Positions 1 to 7,080 of a DNA stretch of 16,970 nt are shown here, piece by piece. The notes beneath the pieces are model-generated. The model was not told the origin of the DNA and ran no database searches. It worked only from the letters and a program-made list of their open reading frames with translations. The number at the start of each line of letters is the position of its first letter. Within the stretch, counting starts at the first letter, position 1. Made by a program: the position numbers and the translations under genes. The stretch is from an uncultured Eubacteriales bacterium (GTDB taxonomy: Bacteria > Bacillota > Clostridia > Oscillospirales > CAG-272), in assembly GCA_958352145.1 (NCBI GenBank), contig CATWNM010000040.1, positions 1 to 16,970 of the forward strand, read 5' to 3'.

Positions 1-71
1 CTTGTGCTTCGTTCCTCGCTTCGCTTCCTATTTGTTCGGTTTCCTTTGTTCTTTCTTCATATTTAGATTTT

Positions 72-106
72 AACAGGAATTCATTTTGAGTTCCTGTTTA
101 TTTTTA
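72..106 (+). terminator. Rho-independent terminator of an upstream gene outside the window
   Basis: An 11-bp stem (arms 72-82 and 88-98, one G-T pair) closes a 5-base loop and is followed by a T-rich tail (TATTTTT, 99-105). It faces rightward, so it ends a + strand gene lying mostly or wholly before base 1. The pyrimidine-rich bases 1-65 could be the tail of that gene, but no frame there is recognisable. Confidence 0.75.
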
Positions 107-146
107 TAATAAAATATTCGATGCTGACCAAATTTTATTTAGGCGC

Positions 147-175
147 TTGAACAAATAATATCTATATGTTATGAT
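147..175 (+). promoter_or_regulatory. Candidate sigma-A promoter for the EamA-MGMT-GNAT operon
   Basis: TTGAAC (147-152) and TATGAT (170-175) are separated by 17 bp. The predicted transcript would begin near 182, at or within the AGGAGG of the first gene. The leader is therefore unusually short, which lowers confidence a little. Confidence 0.45.
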
Positions 176-197
176 GATACAGGAGGCGGTTCGTTCT

Positions 198-1061
198 ATG
201 TGGATTTTTCTCGCTTTTTGTTCAGCGATTTTTGCAGCGTTGACGGCGATTCTTGCAAAATGCGGGATTTTCAGGACGGATTCCGACGTAGCTACGGCGA
301 TTCGCACGGTTATCGTACTTTTTTTCTCATGGATAATGGTTTGGGTTGTGGATGCGCAAAGCCAAATATGGACGATATCGGCAAAGACGCTGTTGTTTTT
401 AATTTTGTCTGGACTTGCGACCGGAGCATCCTGGCTTTGCTATTTTCGCGCCCTTCAACTGGGCGATGTCAGCCGTGTCGTGCCGATTGATAAATCCAGC
501 ACGGTTTTGACGATCTTGCTGTCCATGATTATTTTAGGAGAAACAGAGAATTTTATAGAAAAATTGATCGGAGTTGCTTTTATTGCATTTGGAATTCTTC
601 TGATGACATGGCAGTGCGGAAATGCGGCGTCCGACAGCAAAAGGTGTTTGTTATATGCTTTTTTTTCGGCTGTCTTTGCAGCGTTGACTTCGATTCTTGC
701 GAAAGTGGGTATTGAGGATATAGATTCTAATCTGGGAACGGCCATTCGAACGACGGTTGTTTTGGTATTAGCATTTTCTGTAGTATTTTTCCGCAGAAAA
801 GGGCAAATGCTTCTCAACATACAAAAGCGTGAATTTTTATTCATTTGCTTTTCCGGCATTGCGACCGGCGCGTCGTGGCTCTGCTATTACGGCGCGCTGA
901 AGATGGGCCCCGTCAGTGTAGTCGCCTCGATCGATAAGCTCAGTGTGGTCTTTACAGTTCTGTTTTCATGGCTCATTTTTAAAGAAAAAATTTTAGGAAA
1001 GGCGTGGGGCGGACTGACGGCGATTACCGCAGGAACGCTTTTGATGGTGCTTGCGCAATGA
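198..1061 (+). CDS. DMT-superfamily (EamA) membrane transporter
   Basis: A 287-residue integral membrane protein of the drug/metabolite transporter superfamily, normally ten TM helices made of two five-helix EamA repeats. The substrate cannot be read from sequence. The two halves (about residues 1-140 and 150-287) are strikingly alike: AALT.ILAK and TAIRT recur in each, and SGLATGASWLCYFRAL (71-86) matches SGIATGASWLCYYGAL (219-234), both followed by a PIDKS/SIDKL-type motif. The start is placed at ATG 198 because AGGAGG lies at 181-186; an upstream in-frame ATG at 171 would put that ribosome site inside the gene. The stop overlaps the next start by 4 bp (ATGA), so this is the first gene of an operon. 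The family is clear; exporter versus importer is not. Confidence 0.9.
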   Translation: MWIFLAFCSAIFAALTAILAKCGIFRTDSDVATAIRTVIVLFFSWIMVWVVDAQSQIWTISAKTLLFLILSGLATGASWLCYFRALQLGDVSRVVPIDKSSTVLTILLSMIILGETENFIEKLIGVAFIAFGILLMTWQCGNAASDSKRCLLYAFFSAVFAALTSILAKVGIEDIDSNLGTAIRTTVVLVLAFSVVFFRRKGQMLLNIQKREFLFICFSGIATGASWLCYYGALKMGPVSVVASIDKLSVVFTVLFSWLIFKEKILGKAWGGLTAITAGTLLMVLAQ

Positions 1062-1414
1062 GTTTATTGTACGAAAAAATATACGACGCCGTGCGTAAAA
1101 TTCCACGTGGCCGGGTTGCGACCTATGCGCAGATTGCCGCTATGGCCGGCAATCCGCGTATGTGCCGCGTAGTGGGAAACGCACTGCATCAAAATCCCTA
1201 TTTCGGCGACGTCCCCTGCCATCGTGTCATCAATGCCAAAGGAGAGCTTTCGAGCGCGTTTGTATTTGGCGGGGAAGGCGTACAAGCTGCTATGTTGGAG
1301 GCGGAAGGAGTAGAAGTGATTGATGGCAGAGTAGATTTGACTCGATATAAGATGCAGACTATGGAAGCTGTTGATTCTATTTCATGTGTGAAAAGGGGCG
1401 CTGAGGATGAATGA
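1058..1414 (+). CDS. MGMT-family DNA alkyltransferase-like protein
   Basis: 118 residues matching the C-terminal DNA-binding and active-site domain of O6-alkylguanine-DNA alkyltransferases, without the N-terminal domain of Ada/Ogt. Visible motifs are IPRGRVATYAQIA (residues 15-27, helix-turn-helix entry), GNPRMCRVVGNAL (31-43, recognition helix and Asn hinge) and PCHRV (53-57), with Cys54 at the alkyl-acceptor position. Family knowledge: short members of this type are usually annotated as MGMT-family or alkyltransferase-like (ATL) proteins. ATLs often carry Trp in place of Cys and only flag lesions; the Cys here leaves true methyl transfer possible. Start ATG 1058 overlaps the transporter stop, and the 3' end overlaps the acetyltransferase by 8 bp. 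Residues after about 100 form a tail outside the domain. Confidence 0.88.
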   Translation: MSLLYEKIYDAVRKIPRGRVATYAQIAAMAGNPRMCRVVGNALHQNPYFGDVPCHRVINAKGELSSAFVFGGEGVQAAMLEAEGVEVIDGRVDLTRYKMQTMEAVDSISCVKRGAEDE

Positions 1415-1961
1415 AATGAAATTGCGTATAGCGTGCCCGGCAGATGCGCCTGCGCTTTTAAAGATTTATGCTCCGTATGTAGAAAATACGGCAATTACTT
1501 TTGAATACAGCATACCGTCTGAAGAGGATTTCGCTGAGCGGATTGTCAATATTCAGCGCATGTATCCGTATCTTGTGGCCGAGTGCGGCAGTGAACCGAT
1601 TGGTTATGCCTATGCTTCTTCCTTTAAAGCGCGTGCGGCTTATGATTGGACGGTAGAAACATCGATATATGTACGAATGGATATGCGTCGCTACGGTATT
1701 GGCGCGCGGCTTTACCAGAAGCTGGAGCAGCTATTATGCCTGCAGCATATCACCAACGCCAATGCGTGCATTACGTATCCCAATCCGCAGAGTATCGCTT
1801 TTCATGAAAAGCTAGGATACCGAAAAGTAGCACATTTTTCTAAATGTGGATTTAAACTGGGAAAATGGCATGACGTAATATGGATGGAGAAAATTCTGCA
1901 GCCGCATAATCCGCAGCCTTTGTCGGTTGTTTCTATTTCAGAAGTGAAGTTTTTAATTTGA
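1407..1961 (+). CDS. GNAT N-acetyltransferase, phosphinothricin acetyltransferase-like
   Basis: 184-residue cytoplasmic acetyl-CoA-dependent N-acetyltransferase. The N-terminus (LRIACPADAPALLKIYAPYV, then ENTAITFE at 26-33) is characteristic of the PAT/Bar/MnaT branch, which acetylates phosphinothricin, methionine sulfoximine or related amino-acid analogues. The acetyl-CoA loop is RRYGIGARL (residues 94-102), and PNPQSIAFHEKLGY (125-138) and KWHDVIWM (153-160) are the usual C-terminal signatures. The last 20-odd residues extend past the fold. Start ATG 1407 has AAGGGG nine bases upstream; ATG 1416 is an alternative. It overlaps the MGMT-like gene by 8 bp, so the three genes are probably co-translated. 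The actual substrate is unknown; no terminator is obvious after it. Confidence 0.88.
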   Translation: MNEMKLRIACPADAPALLKIYAPYVENTAITFEYSIPSEEDFAERIVNIQRMYPYLVAECGSEPIGYAYASSFKARAAYDWTVETSIYVRMDMRRYGIGARLYQKLEQLLCLQHITNANACITYPNPQSIAFHEKLGYRKVAHFSKCGFKLGKWHDVIWMEKILQPHNPQPLSVVSISEVKFLI

Positions 1962-1996
1962 TTATATATTTTACACAAATTGACGATTTTTATGTA

Positions 1997-2026
1997 TTGA
2001 TTCAGTCTGCTCAATTGCGCTATGAT
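1997..2026 (+). promoter_or_regulatory. Candidate promoter for the solute-binding protein gene
   Basis: TTGATT (1997-2002) and TATGAT (2021-2026) are 18 bp apart. The predicted start near 2033 leaves a leader of about 30 bases containing GGAGGG at 2048-2053. A better -35 (TTGACG, 1980) lacks a properly spaced -10. Confidence 0.45.
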
Positions 2027-2063
2027 AATTATAAACCTATTGGATTTGGAGGGTATAATAAAT

Positions 2064-3542
2064 ATGAAGCGCTGTGGGTATTTGATTTTTGCAGGTTTGC
2101 TTTGTCTGGTACTTTTCGCTGCATGTACGGGGCGTAAATCTCCGGTCGGTACTGAGGATTCCGCCATGCAAAGCGGCTTGTTGGATACGGATATGACTGC
2201 GGAGGAAAAACTTGGAGTGCCTGAGACGGCGGATTATGGTGGCGAAACGTTTAATATTCTTTCGGCGGGCAACGTAGCGTGGGAGGATTTTAAATTTGAC
2301 GAGGAATCCTCGCTTGCGCTGGATAATGCGCAGTACAAGCGCAAGGCGCTTGTGGAGCAAAATTACAATGTCGATATTGTTCAGACGACGAAAAAGGCGT
2401 ATTCAAGCGGAGGCGGTCCTGGGTTTATGCAGATCAGCACGGACGTCAATGCGGGCGACTGCAATTTTGATCTTGCGCTGATTGCAGGCTATGATGTAAG
2501 TGTCTTGGCATACAGCGGGTTTCTGTATGATATGAATTCGGTGCCCGGAATTGACCTGACCAAAAGCTGGTGGGATCAAAAGGCCAATGATAGTTTATCG
2601 GTAAACGACGTTTTGTTTTTTACGACCGGCGAGATCACAGTTTCGGACAACAACGCCGCATTTGTTATTATGTTCAACAAAGAACTCCTTGCCGCGTATG
2701 AACTGGAGGATCCTTACCGGTTGGTTTACGATGGCAATTGGACGCTGGACAAGTTTGCACAACTATGCAAAACTGTGACGGAAGATTTGAATCAGGATGG
2801 CGTTATGGATGAGAATGACCGCTTTGGTCTGCTTGTGTGGGACGATTCGGTCGTTGGTATTGTGAATGCGGCCGGACAGCAGTGCTGCACGATTGCAGAG
2901 GACGGTATGATCGAACTCACCCTCTATAACGAAACAACGGTCGCGGCTTTGGAAAAATATTTTTCGATTGCTTATGATACGCAGTATGCGTTTACGTATC
3001 AGAGAAAGAGCGCATCCGAGCAGACACTGTGGGCGGGGAATCATGGTCTGTTTTGGACGACCTGGATGGGAATCATTCCGCAGTTCCGCGAAATGGAGAG
3101 CGATTTCGGCATTTTGCCCTATCCAAAACTGAATGAGACGCAGGATTCATACTATACTACGGTTGCCCCGTATAATTCACAGTTTATTTGCGTACCTCTG
3201 ATTCAAAACGATTTGGAGCGCACTGGCATGGTTACAGAAGCTCTAGCCTATTACGGAAAGCAGATCGTTACGCCCGCTTATTATGATATTAATCTGATCG
3301 GTCAGAGCACGCGTGATGAAGAGTCGGCGGATATGCTGGATATCATTTTTGATTCTTTGGTATTCGATATTGGCTATTACTACCAGATTGGTCCGTATAA
3401 TAAACAGCTGATCTATATGGTGCGTGCTTACAATACAAACTTTACTTCGATGTATGACACGTATAAGAATTCTGCACAGGGACTTCTGGATGTGATCAAC
3501 GAATATTATCAGGCGGCGGTTTCGGATTGGGTTGAACAGTAA
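2064..3542 (+). CDS. Extracellular solute-binding lipoprotein (ABC-type, sugar-binding family 1-like)
   Basis: 492-residue surface lipoprotein resembling the large sugar-binding proteins of ABC importers. ATG 2064 is chosen because GGAGGG sits ten bases upstream; residues 1-21 form a lipoprotein signal (KRCGYLIF.., then LFAAC) with Cys21 as the lipidated residue. A low-complexity linker follows. The region around residues 190-260 contains FNKELL and the EF-hand-like acidic loop DLNQDGVMDEND (241-252), common in Clostridial polysaccharide-associated binding proteins. No permease or ATPase gene lies on either side; the next gene, 31 bp downstream, is a dockerin-bearing GH43 enzyme. It may therefore capture oligosaccharides released by that enzyme and pass them to a permease encoded elsewhere, or act as a surface glycan-binding protein. 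Ligand not predictable. Confidence 0.88.
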   Translation: MKRCGYLIFAGLLCLVLFAACTGRKSPVGTEDSAMQSGLLDTDMTAEEKLGVPETADYGGETFNILSAGNVAWEDFKFDEESSLALDNAQYKRKALVEQNYNVDIVQTTKKAYSSGGGPGFMQISTDVNAGDCNFDLALIAGYDVSVLAYSGFLYDMNSVPGIDLTKSWWDQKANDSLSVNDVLFFTTGEITVSDNNAAFVIMFNKELLAAYELEDPYRLVYDGNWTLDKFAQLCKTVTEDLNQDGVMDENDRFGLLVWDDSVVGIVNAAGQQCCTIAEDGMIELTLYNETTVAALEKYFSIAYDTQYAFTYQRKSASEQTLWAGNHGLFWTTWMGIIPQFREMESDFGILPYPKLNETQDSYYTTVAPYNSQFICVPLIQNDLERTGMVTEALAYYGKQIVTPAYYDINLIGQSTRDEESADMLDIIFDSLVFDIGYYYQIGPYNKQLIYMVRAYNTNFTSMYDTYKNSAQGLLDVINEYYQAAVSDWVEQ

Positions 3543-3573
3543 AAAACGGAGAAGCACGCCAAAAGGAACGAAA

Positions 3574-5829
3574 ATGAAACGAAGAATAGTTTTTTGGGGC
3601 ATACTAACTGTATTTTGTGCCGTATTGGCAGCCGGCGCACAGGCGAAGGAGACAGAAATGTATTTCAATGATTTTTCAGACGCGGCCTCTCTTTCTGATT
3701 TTTCTTCGATAAAAGGAAATTGGAATATTCAGAATGGGACGCTTTCTACCGGCAGCGGAACGGGCTCTGCCTATCTCACGTATACGATCCCTGTGGAATA
3801 TGCGGGTAAGGATTTTCGTGCCGAGGTGGATTTTCTTGGACATACTTCCACCGGTGGACTTTTAATCGGAGGAATTGGCGCGGTGTCCGGCCAGCCGAAA
3901 GAATTTTTCGGCTATGATTTCTTTGTCAGCGCGGATGCGCAGAAAGGCGCGATGGGATGCTATAACGCTTCGGGTGCGTGGGGCGGCAATATTACGGTTG
4001 GCCTGCCGGTTATGCAGCGGGGAACGGATTTGCATCTCTCTGTGACGGTGCGTGGGAAAGAACTGACCTATCGTATAACCTCTTTGGATGGTGCCATACA
4101 GTATTTTGGAATGACCTATGATATCGGTACTTCTGATAAGGATATTTATACCGGGGCTGGCGGAACGATCGGTTTGCGCAAATTTTACAGTGACGGCGGT
4201 ACTTTTGATAACTTTCGCCTGACAATTTTAGAGGACGATGTCCTGCCTGAGTTGAACCAATCATCGAGCTTTGCGGGCATAGATTTTCAGTATGGCGGGG
4301 ATTTGCTGGTATCCGGGCAAAGTGTGTGCGGAACAGGCGCGCTGCTCAGCCGCGACGCTTTTGCCGAAAATTTTGCGGCGCAGTTTGAGGCAGAATGTGT
4401 TGGAACTACCCGGCTTTTGTTTGGCGCGGCCAATACGCAGAATTATTATGCTTTTGAAATCAATCGGGACGAGGAGCGTGTCTGCCTGTATCAGGTAGCT
4501 GACGGGAAGTTTCATTGTTTGGGGTATAAAAATGTTCCGGTCAGAGACGGGCTGCGGACGGTGAGAATTACGCTTCGGGATAAGGTTGTCAAGCTCTATT
4601 TTGAAGATAATTTCAAGGATGCCGATCCGTATCCAAAGTTTGATATGGAACTTGAGGCTTATGCTGCGGGACAATTTGGCATTTGGCTGGATGGCGGAAC
4701 GGTATCTGGTTTAATGGTGTCGGATGCGCCGGTGCAGTATGGAAAAACCTATCAAAATCCGGTGAATCTCGGTGCAGATCCGGATGTGCTCTATTATGAC
4801 GGACTGTATTATTTATATAGCCGTATATCAGACGGAAACAATGTATTTCGAGTGTACACCTCGGAGAATTTAGTCGAGTGGACTCCAAAAAATGTTGTGT
4901 TTACGCACAAAGCGGAGTATGGCACAAAGAGCTATATGAGTCCGAATGTCTTCTATTATGAAAATTTGTTTTATTTGATCTATGCGGCCAAGAACGCAGA
5001 GGGCAAAGAACGGCTTTATTATGCGGTGTCATCCTCGCCGTATGGACCGTTTGAACCGAAAAATCCCGGCGTTCCGCTGCATGATGTGAGCGAGATCGGA
5101 GGCCATCCTTTCTTTGATGACGATGGAAAGATTTATTTGTCTTATGTGCGGTTTGGCGGCGGCAATTTCATTTGGATGGAAGAAATTTCAGTGGCGGACG
5201 GTGTGATTACGCCGAAGCCGTCGACGCTGACGCTTGTGATTTCGCCTACGGATATCTATGAAACAGACGGCTACGGTCTGATCAGCGAGGGCGGCGTCAT
5301 TTATAAGCATAACGGCCTCTATTATATGATTTATGCTACTGGCCATTATAAGGGACATTACGGCGAAGGGTATGCAGTGGCCGAACATGTGCTTGGCCCG
5401 TACACGAAATATGCGTATAATGATATCCTGACTTATAATAGCGCCGTGGACGGCGTCGGAGACGGTATTTTCGTTCTTTCTCCGGACAAAAGCGAGTTGT
5501 TCATGGTCTATCATCAGCATTTCAGCACGGATCGTATTGAACCGCGATATACGTGCATAGACCGTGTTAAGTTTGTACCTGATGAAAACGACGGTCCGGA
5601 TATTTTATGTGTATATGGACCGACTACGACGCCGCAGCCGCTTCCTTCCAACAAGAAAGTCGGCGACTATGATTCGGATGGGCGTACAACGGCGGAGGAT
5701 GTGGCGCTGCATATCAAAGAGGTTGTCAGCGGCAGGAATGATCCGCTTTATGACGTCAACCGCGACGGGAAGGTGAATCTGAAAGATACGCTGCATCTGT
5801 TGTACCGGTTGTTAGATTTAGGCACCTGA
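3574..5829 (+). CDS. Secreted family 43-type glycoside hydrolase with C-terminal type I dockerin
   Basis: 751-residue modular enzyme. Residues 1-24 are a signal peptide (cleavage after GAQA). Two beta-sandwich, LamG-like modules follow (about 27-225 and 233-388), probably carbohydrate-binding. The five-bladed GH43-type catalytic domain spans about 395-655: GADPDVLYYDGLYYLY carries the expected catalytic base Asp402, and ISEGGVIYKHNGLYYM the expected general acid Glu572. The usual Ile-Asp (pKa-modulating Asp) before the F.DDDGK strand reads EIGGHPFFDDDGK (507-519), with Gly509 in its place. Residues 697-749 form a type I dockerin with two Ca loops, DYDSDGRTTAED and DVNRDGKVNLKD. Family 43 enzymes act on arabinan, xylan or galactan side chains; the substrate here is unknown. 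ATG 3574 has AAGGA seven bases upstream and is preferred to TTG 3532, which would overlap the previous gene. Confidence 0.88.
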   Translation: MKRRIVFWGILTVFCAVLAAGAQAKETEMYFNDFSDAASLSDFSSIKGNWNIQNGTLSTGSGTGSAYLTYTIPVEYAGKDFRAEVDFLGHTSTGGLLIGGIGAVSGQPKEFFGYDFFVSADAQKGAMGCYNASGAWGGNITVGLPVMQRGTDLHLSVTVRGKELTYRITSLDGAIQYFGMTYDIGTSDKDIYTGAGGTIGLRKFYSDGGTFDNFRLTILEDDVLPELNQSSSFAGIDFQYGGDLLVSGQSVCGTGALLSRDAFAENFAAQFEAECVGTTRLLFGAANTQNYYAFEINRDEERVCLYQVADGKFHCLGYKNVPVRDGLRTVRITLRDKVVKLYFEDNFKDADPYPKFDMELEAYAAGQFGIWLDGGTVSGLMVSDAPVQYGKTYQNPVNLGADPDVLYYDGLYYLYSRISDGNNVFRVYTSENLVEWTPKNVVFTHKAEYGTKSYMSPNVFYYENLFYLIYAAKNAEGKERLYYAVSSSPYGPFEPKNPGVPLHDVSEIGGHPFFDDDGKIYLSYVRFGGGNFIWMEEISVADGVITPKPSTLTLVISPTDIYETDGYGLISEGGVIYKHNGLYYMIYATGHYKGHYGEGYAVAEHVLGPYTKYAYNDILTYNSAVDGVGDGIFVLSPDKSELFMVYHQHFSTDRIEPRYTCIDRVKFVPDENDGPDILCVYGPTTTPQPLPSNKKVGDYDSDGRTTAEDVALHIKEVVSGRNDPLYDVNRDGKVNLKDTLHLLYRLLDLGT

Positions 5830-5837
5830 AATATTTG

Positions 5838-5884
5838 CGGCAGCCGCCATTGAGTTCGTCTCAATGCGGCTGCCGTGTTTGTTT
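5838..5884 (+). terminator. Rho-independent terminator after the GH43-dockerin gene
   Basis: A 16-bp stem (arms 5838-5854 and 5860-5875, with C5848 bulged) closes loop TTCGT, followed by the T-rich TGTTTGTTTT. It starts 8 bp after the stop codon and separates the glycan genes from azlCD. Confidence 0.85.
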
Positions 5885-5891
5885 TGCGGCC

Positions 5892-5920
5892 TTGCATTTT
5901 CAAGCGATATATGGTATCAT
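5892..5920 (+). promoter_or_regulatory. Sigma-A promoter of azlCD
   Basis: TTGCAT (5892-5897) and TATCAT (5915-5920) are 17 bp apart, directly after the preceding terminator. The transcript should begin near 5927, leaving a leader of about 50 bases. Confidence 0.6.
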
Positions 5921-5980
5921 AATTCCGGCGGTTTGGCATTGCCTGGATATGCTTATTTTGATCGAAAGGACATGGATACG

Positions 5981-6691
5981 TTGAATAAAAGGTCGTCTAT
6001 CTTCGCTGCCATGCGTGCGGCTTTTCCGCAGACGCTGCCGATTTTGGCAGGTTTTTTGTTTCTTGGCGCCGCATATGGCATTTATATGAATCTGTCCGGC
6101 TTTTCGCCGTTGTGTCCGATGCTTATGAGCTTGACGATTTTTGCAGGTTCTATGGAATTTGTGACGGTTGATCTGCTGCTTGGTGCATTTGATCCGCTTC
6201 GGGCGTTGCTGCTTGCGCTTATGGTCAATGCGCGGCATCTGTTTTATGGAATCTCTATGCTGGATAAATATAAAAATGTAGGCAAAAAGCGGTGGTATTT
6301 GATCTTTGGTATGTGCGATGAGGCATTTTCCATCAATTGTACCGCAGATATTCCAATGGGGATAGACCGAGGTTGGTTTTATTTTTTTGTCACGCTGCTC
6401 ACGCATATGTATTGGGTTACCGGCGCAACACTTGGCGGCTTACTTGGCTCTCTGCTTTCTTTTGAGCTTGAGGGGCTGGACTTTGTGATGACCGCGCTGC
6501 TGGTGGTGATTTTCTTAGACAATTGGCTGAAAGAAAAATCGCATATCAGTTCTATTTTGGGCGTGGTGCTCTCTTTGATTTGCCTGATTCTTTTTGGCAG
6601 CGGCGATTTTATCATTCCGGCGATGCTTATGATTTTCGGTGCTTTAACGCTTTTGCAAAAGCCGCTTAGAAAGGCGGGCGGGCGAGTATGA
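5981..6691 (+). CDS. azlC: AzlC, large subunit of branched-chain amino-acid exporter
   Basis: About 236 residues, multi-spanning inner-membrane protein of the AzlC/YgaZ family, which with a small AzlD/YgaH partner exports branched-chain amino acids and analogues such as azaleucine. Diagnostic stretches are AAFPQTLPILAGFLFLGAAY near the N-terminus, MSLTIFAGSMEFVTVDLLLG, and LMVNARHLFYGISML, followed by several hydrophobic helices to the C-terminus. Start choice: GAAAGGA lies at 5964-5970, one base before ATG 5972 but ten bases before TTG 5981, so TTG is the better-positioned start; the ATG would add three residues. The stop overlaps the azlD start by 4 bp, giving translational coupling. Substrate specificity is from family knowledge only. 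Confidence 0.9.
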   Translation: MNKRSSIFAAMRAAFPQTLPILAGFLFLGAAYGIYMNLSGFSPLCPMLMSLTIFAGSMEFVTVDLLLGAFDPLRALLLALMVNARHLFYGISMLDKYKNVGKKRWYLIFGMCDEAFSINCTADIPMGIDRGWFYFFVTLLTHMYWVTGATLGGLLGSLLSFELEGLDFVMTALLVVIFLDNWLKEKSHISSILGVVLSLICLILFGSGDFIIPAMLMIFGALTLLQKPLRKAGGRV

Positions 6692-7014
6692 CGCAGACGC
6701 AGCAAATCATTACGATCGCGATGGTGGTGCTTGGCACCATTTTAACGCGCTTTTTGCCCTTCTGGATCTTTCCACCAAATCGGCCAACGCCCAAATTTGT
6801 ACAATATCTCGGTCGTGTTTTGCCCGCGGCTGCGCTTGGTCTGTTGGTTGTATACTGCCTGAAGGATGTAAACATATGGATAAGCCCGCATGGACTGCCG
6901 GAATTGATTGCGATTCTTTGCATTGTTTTTCTGCATGTCTGGAAGCGAAATATGCTGCTTTCTATTGCCGGCGGAACGGTTATTTATATGCTTTTGGTAC
7001 ATTTTGTTTTTTGA
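6688..7014 (+). CDS. azlD: AzlD, small subunit of branched-chain amino-acid exporter
   Basis: 108-residue membrane protein of the AzlD family with about four hydrophobic segments. MVVLGTILTRFLPFWIFP near the N-terminus and YLGRVLPAAALGLLVVYCLK are typical. The family functions as an obligate partner of AzlC; together they form a secondary exporter of branched-chain amino acids. ATG 6688 overlaps the azlC stop (ATGA), so the two are translated as a coupled pair at roughly equal levels. The length is normal for the family. A strong hairpin follows 16 bp after the stop. Confidence 0.9.
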   Translation: MTQTQQIITIAMVVLGTILTRFLPFWIFPPNRPTPKFVQYLGRVLPAAALGLLVVYCLKDVNIWISPHGLPELIAILCIVFLHVWKRNMLLSIAGGTVIYMLLVHFVF

Positions 7015-7030
7015 TTTGCGGTTTTTTATA

Positions 7031-7075
7031 AAATACCCCGACACGGAATTTTGGTTCCGCGCCGGGGTATTTTTG
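7031..7075. terminator. Bidirectional terminator between convergent azlD and clpC
   Basis: Arms 7031-7048 and 7055-7072 form an 18-position stem with a 6-base loop. Read on the - strand (clpC) all 18 positions can pair, two as G-U. On the + strand (azlD) the same two positions are A-C mismatches, yet the + strand has the better U tail (TATTTTT). Both genes end within about 20 bp of the structure. Confidence 0.85.
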
Positions 7076-7080
7076 ATAAA

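Noticed and set aside
1..65. Possible C-terminal end of an upstream gene
   Set aside because: All three + strand frames are open for 20 or more codons and none is recognisable; only the terminator after it can be supported.
105..110. TATAAT after the first terminator
   Set aside because: No -35 hexamer is found 16-18 bp upstream; the bases there belong to the terminator hairpin.
2054..2059. TATAAT just before the solute-binding protein start
   Set aside because: It lies between the ribosome binding site and the start codon, so transcription from it would yield no usable leader.
3532..3573. TTG start giving the GH43 protein 14 extra residues
   Set aside because: It overlaps the preceding gene and adds a polar segment before the signal peptide; ATG 3574 has a well-placed AAGGA.
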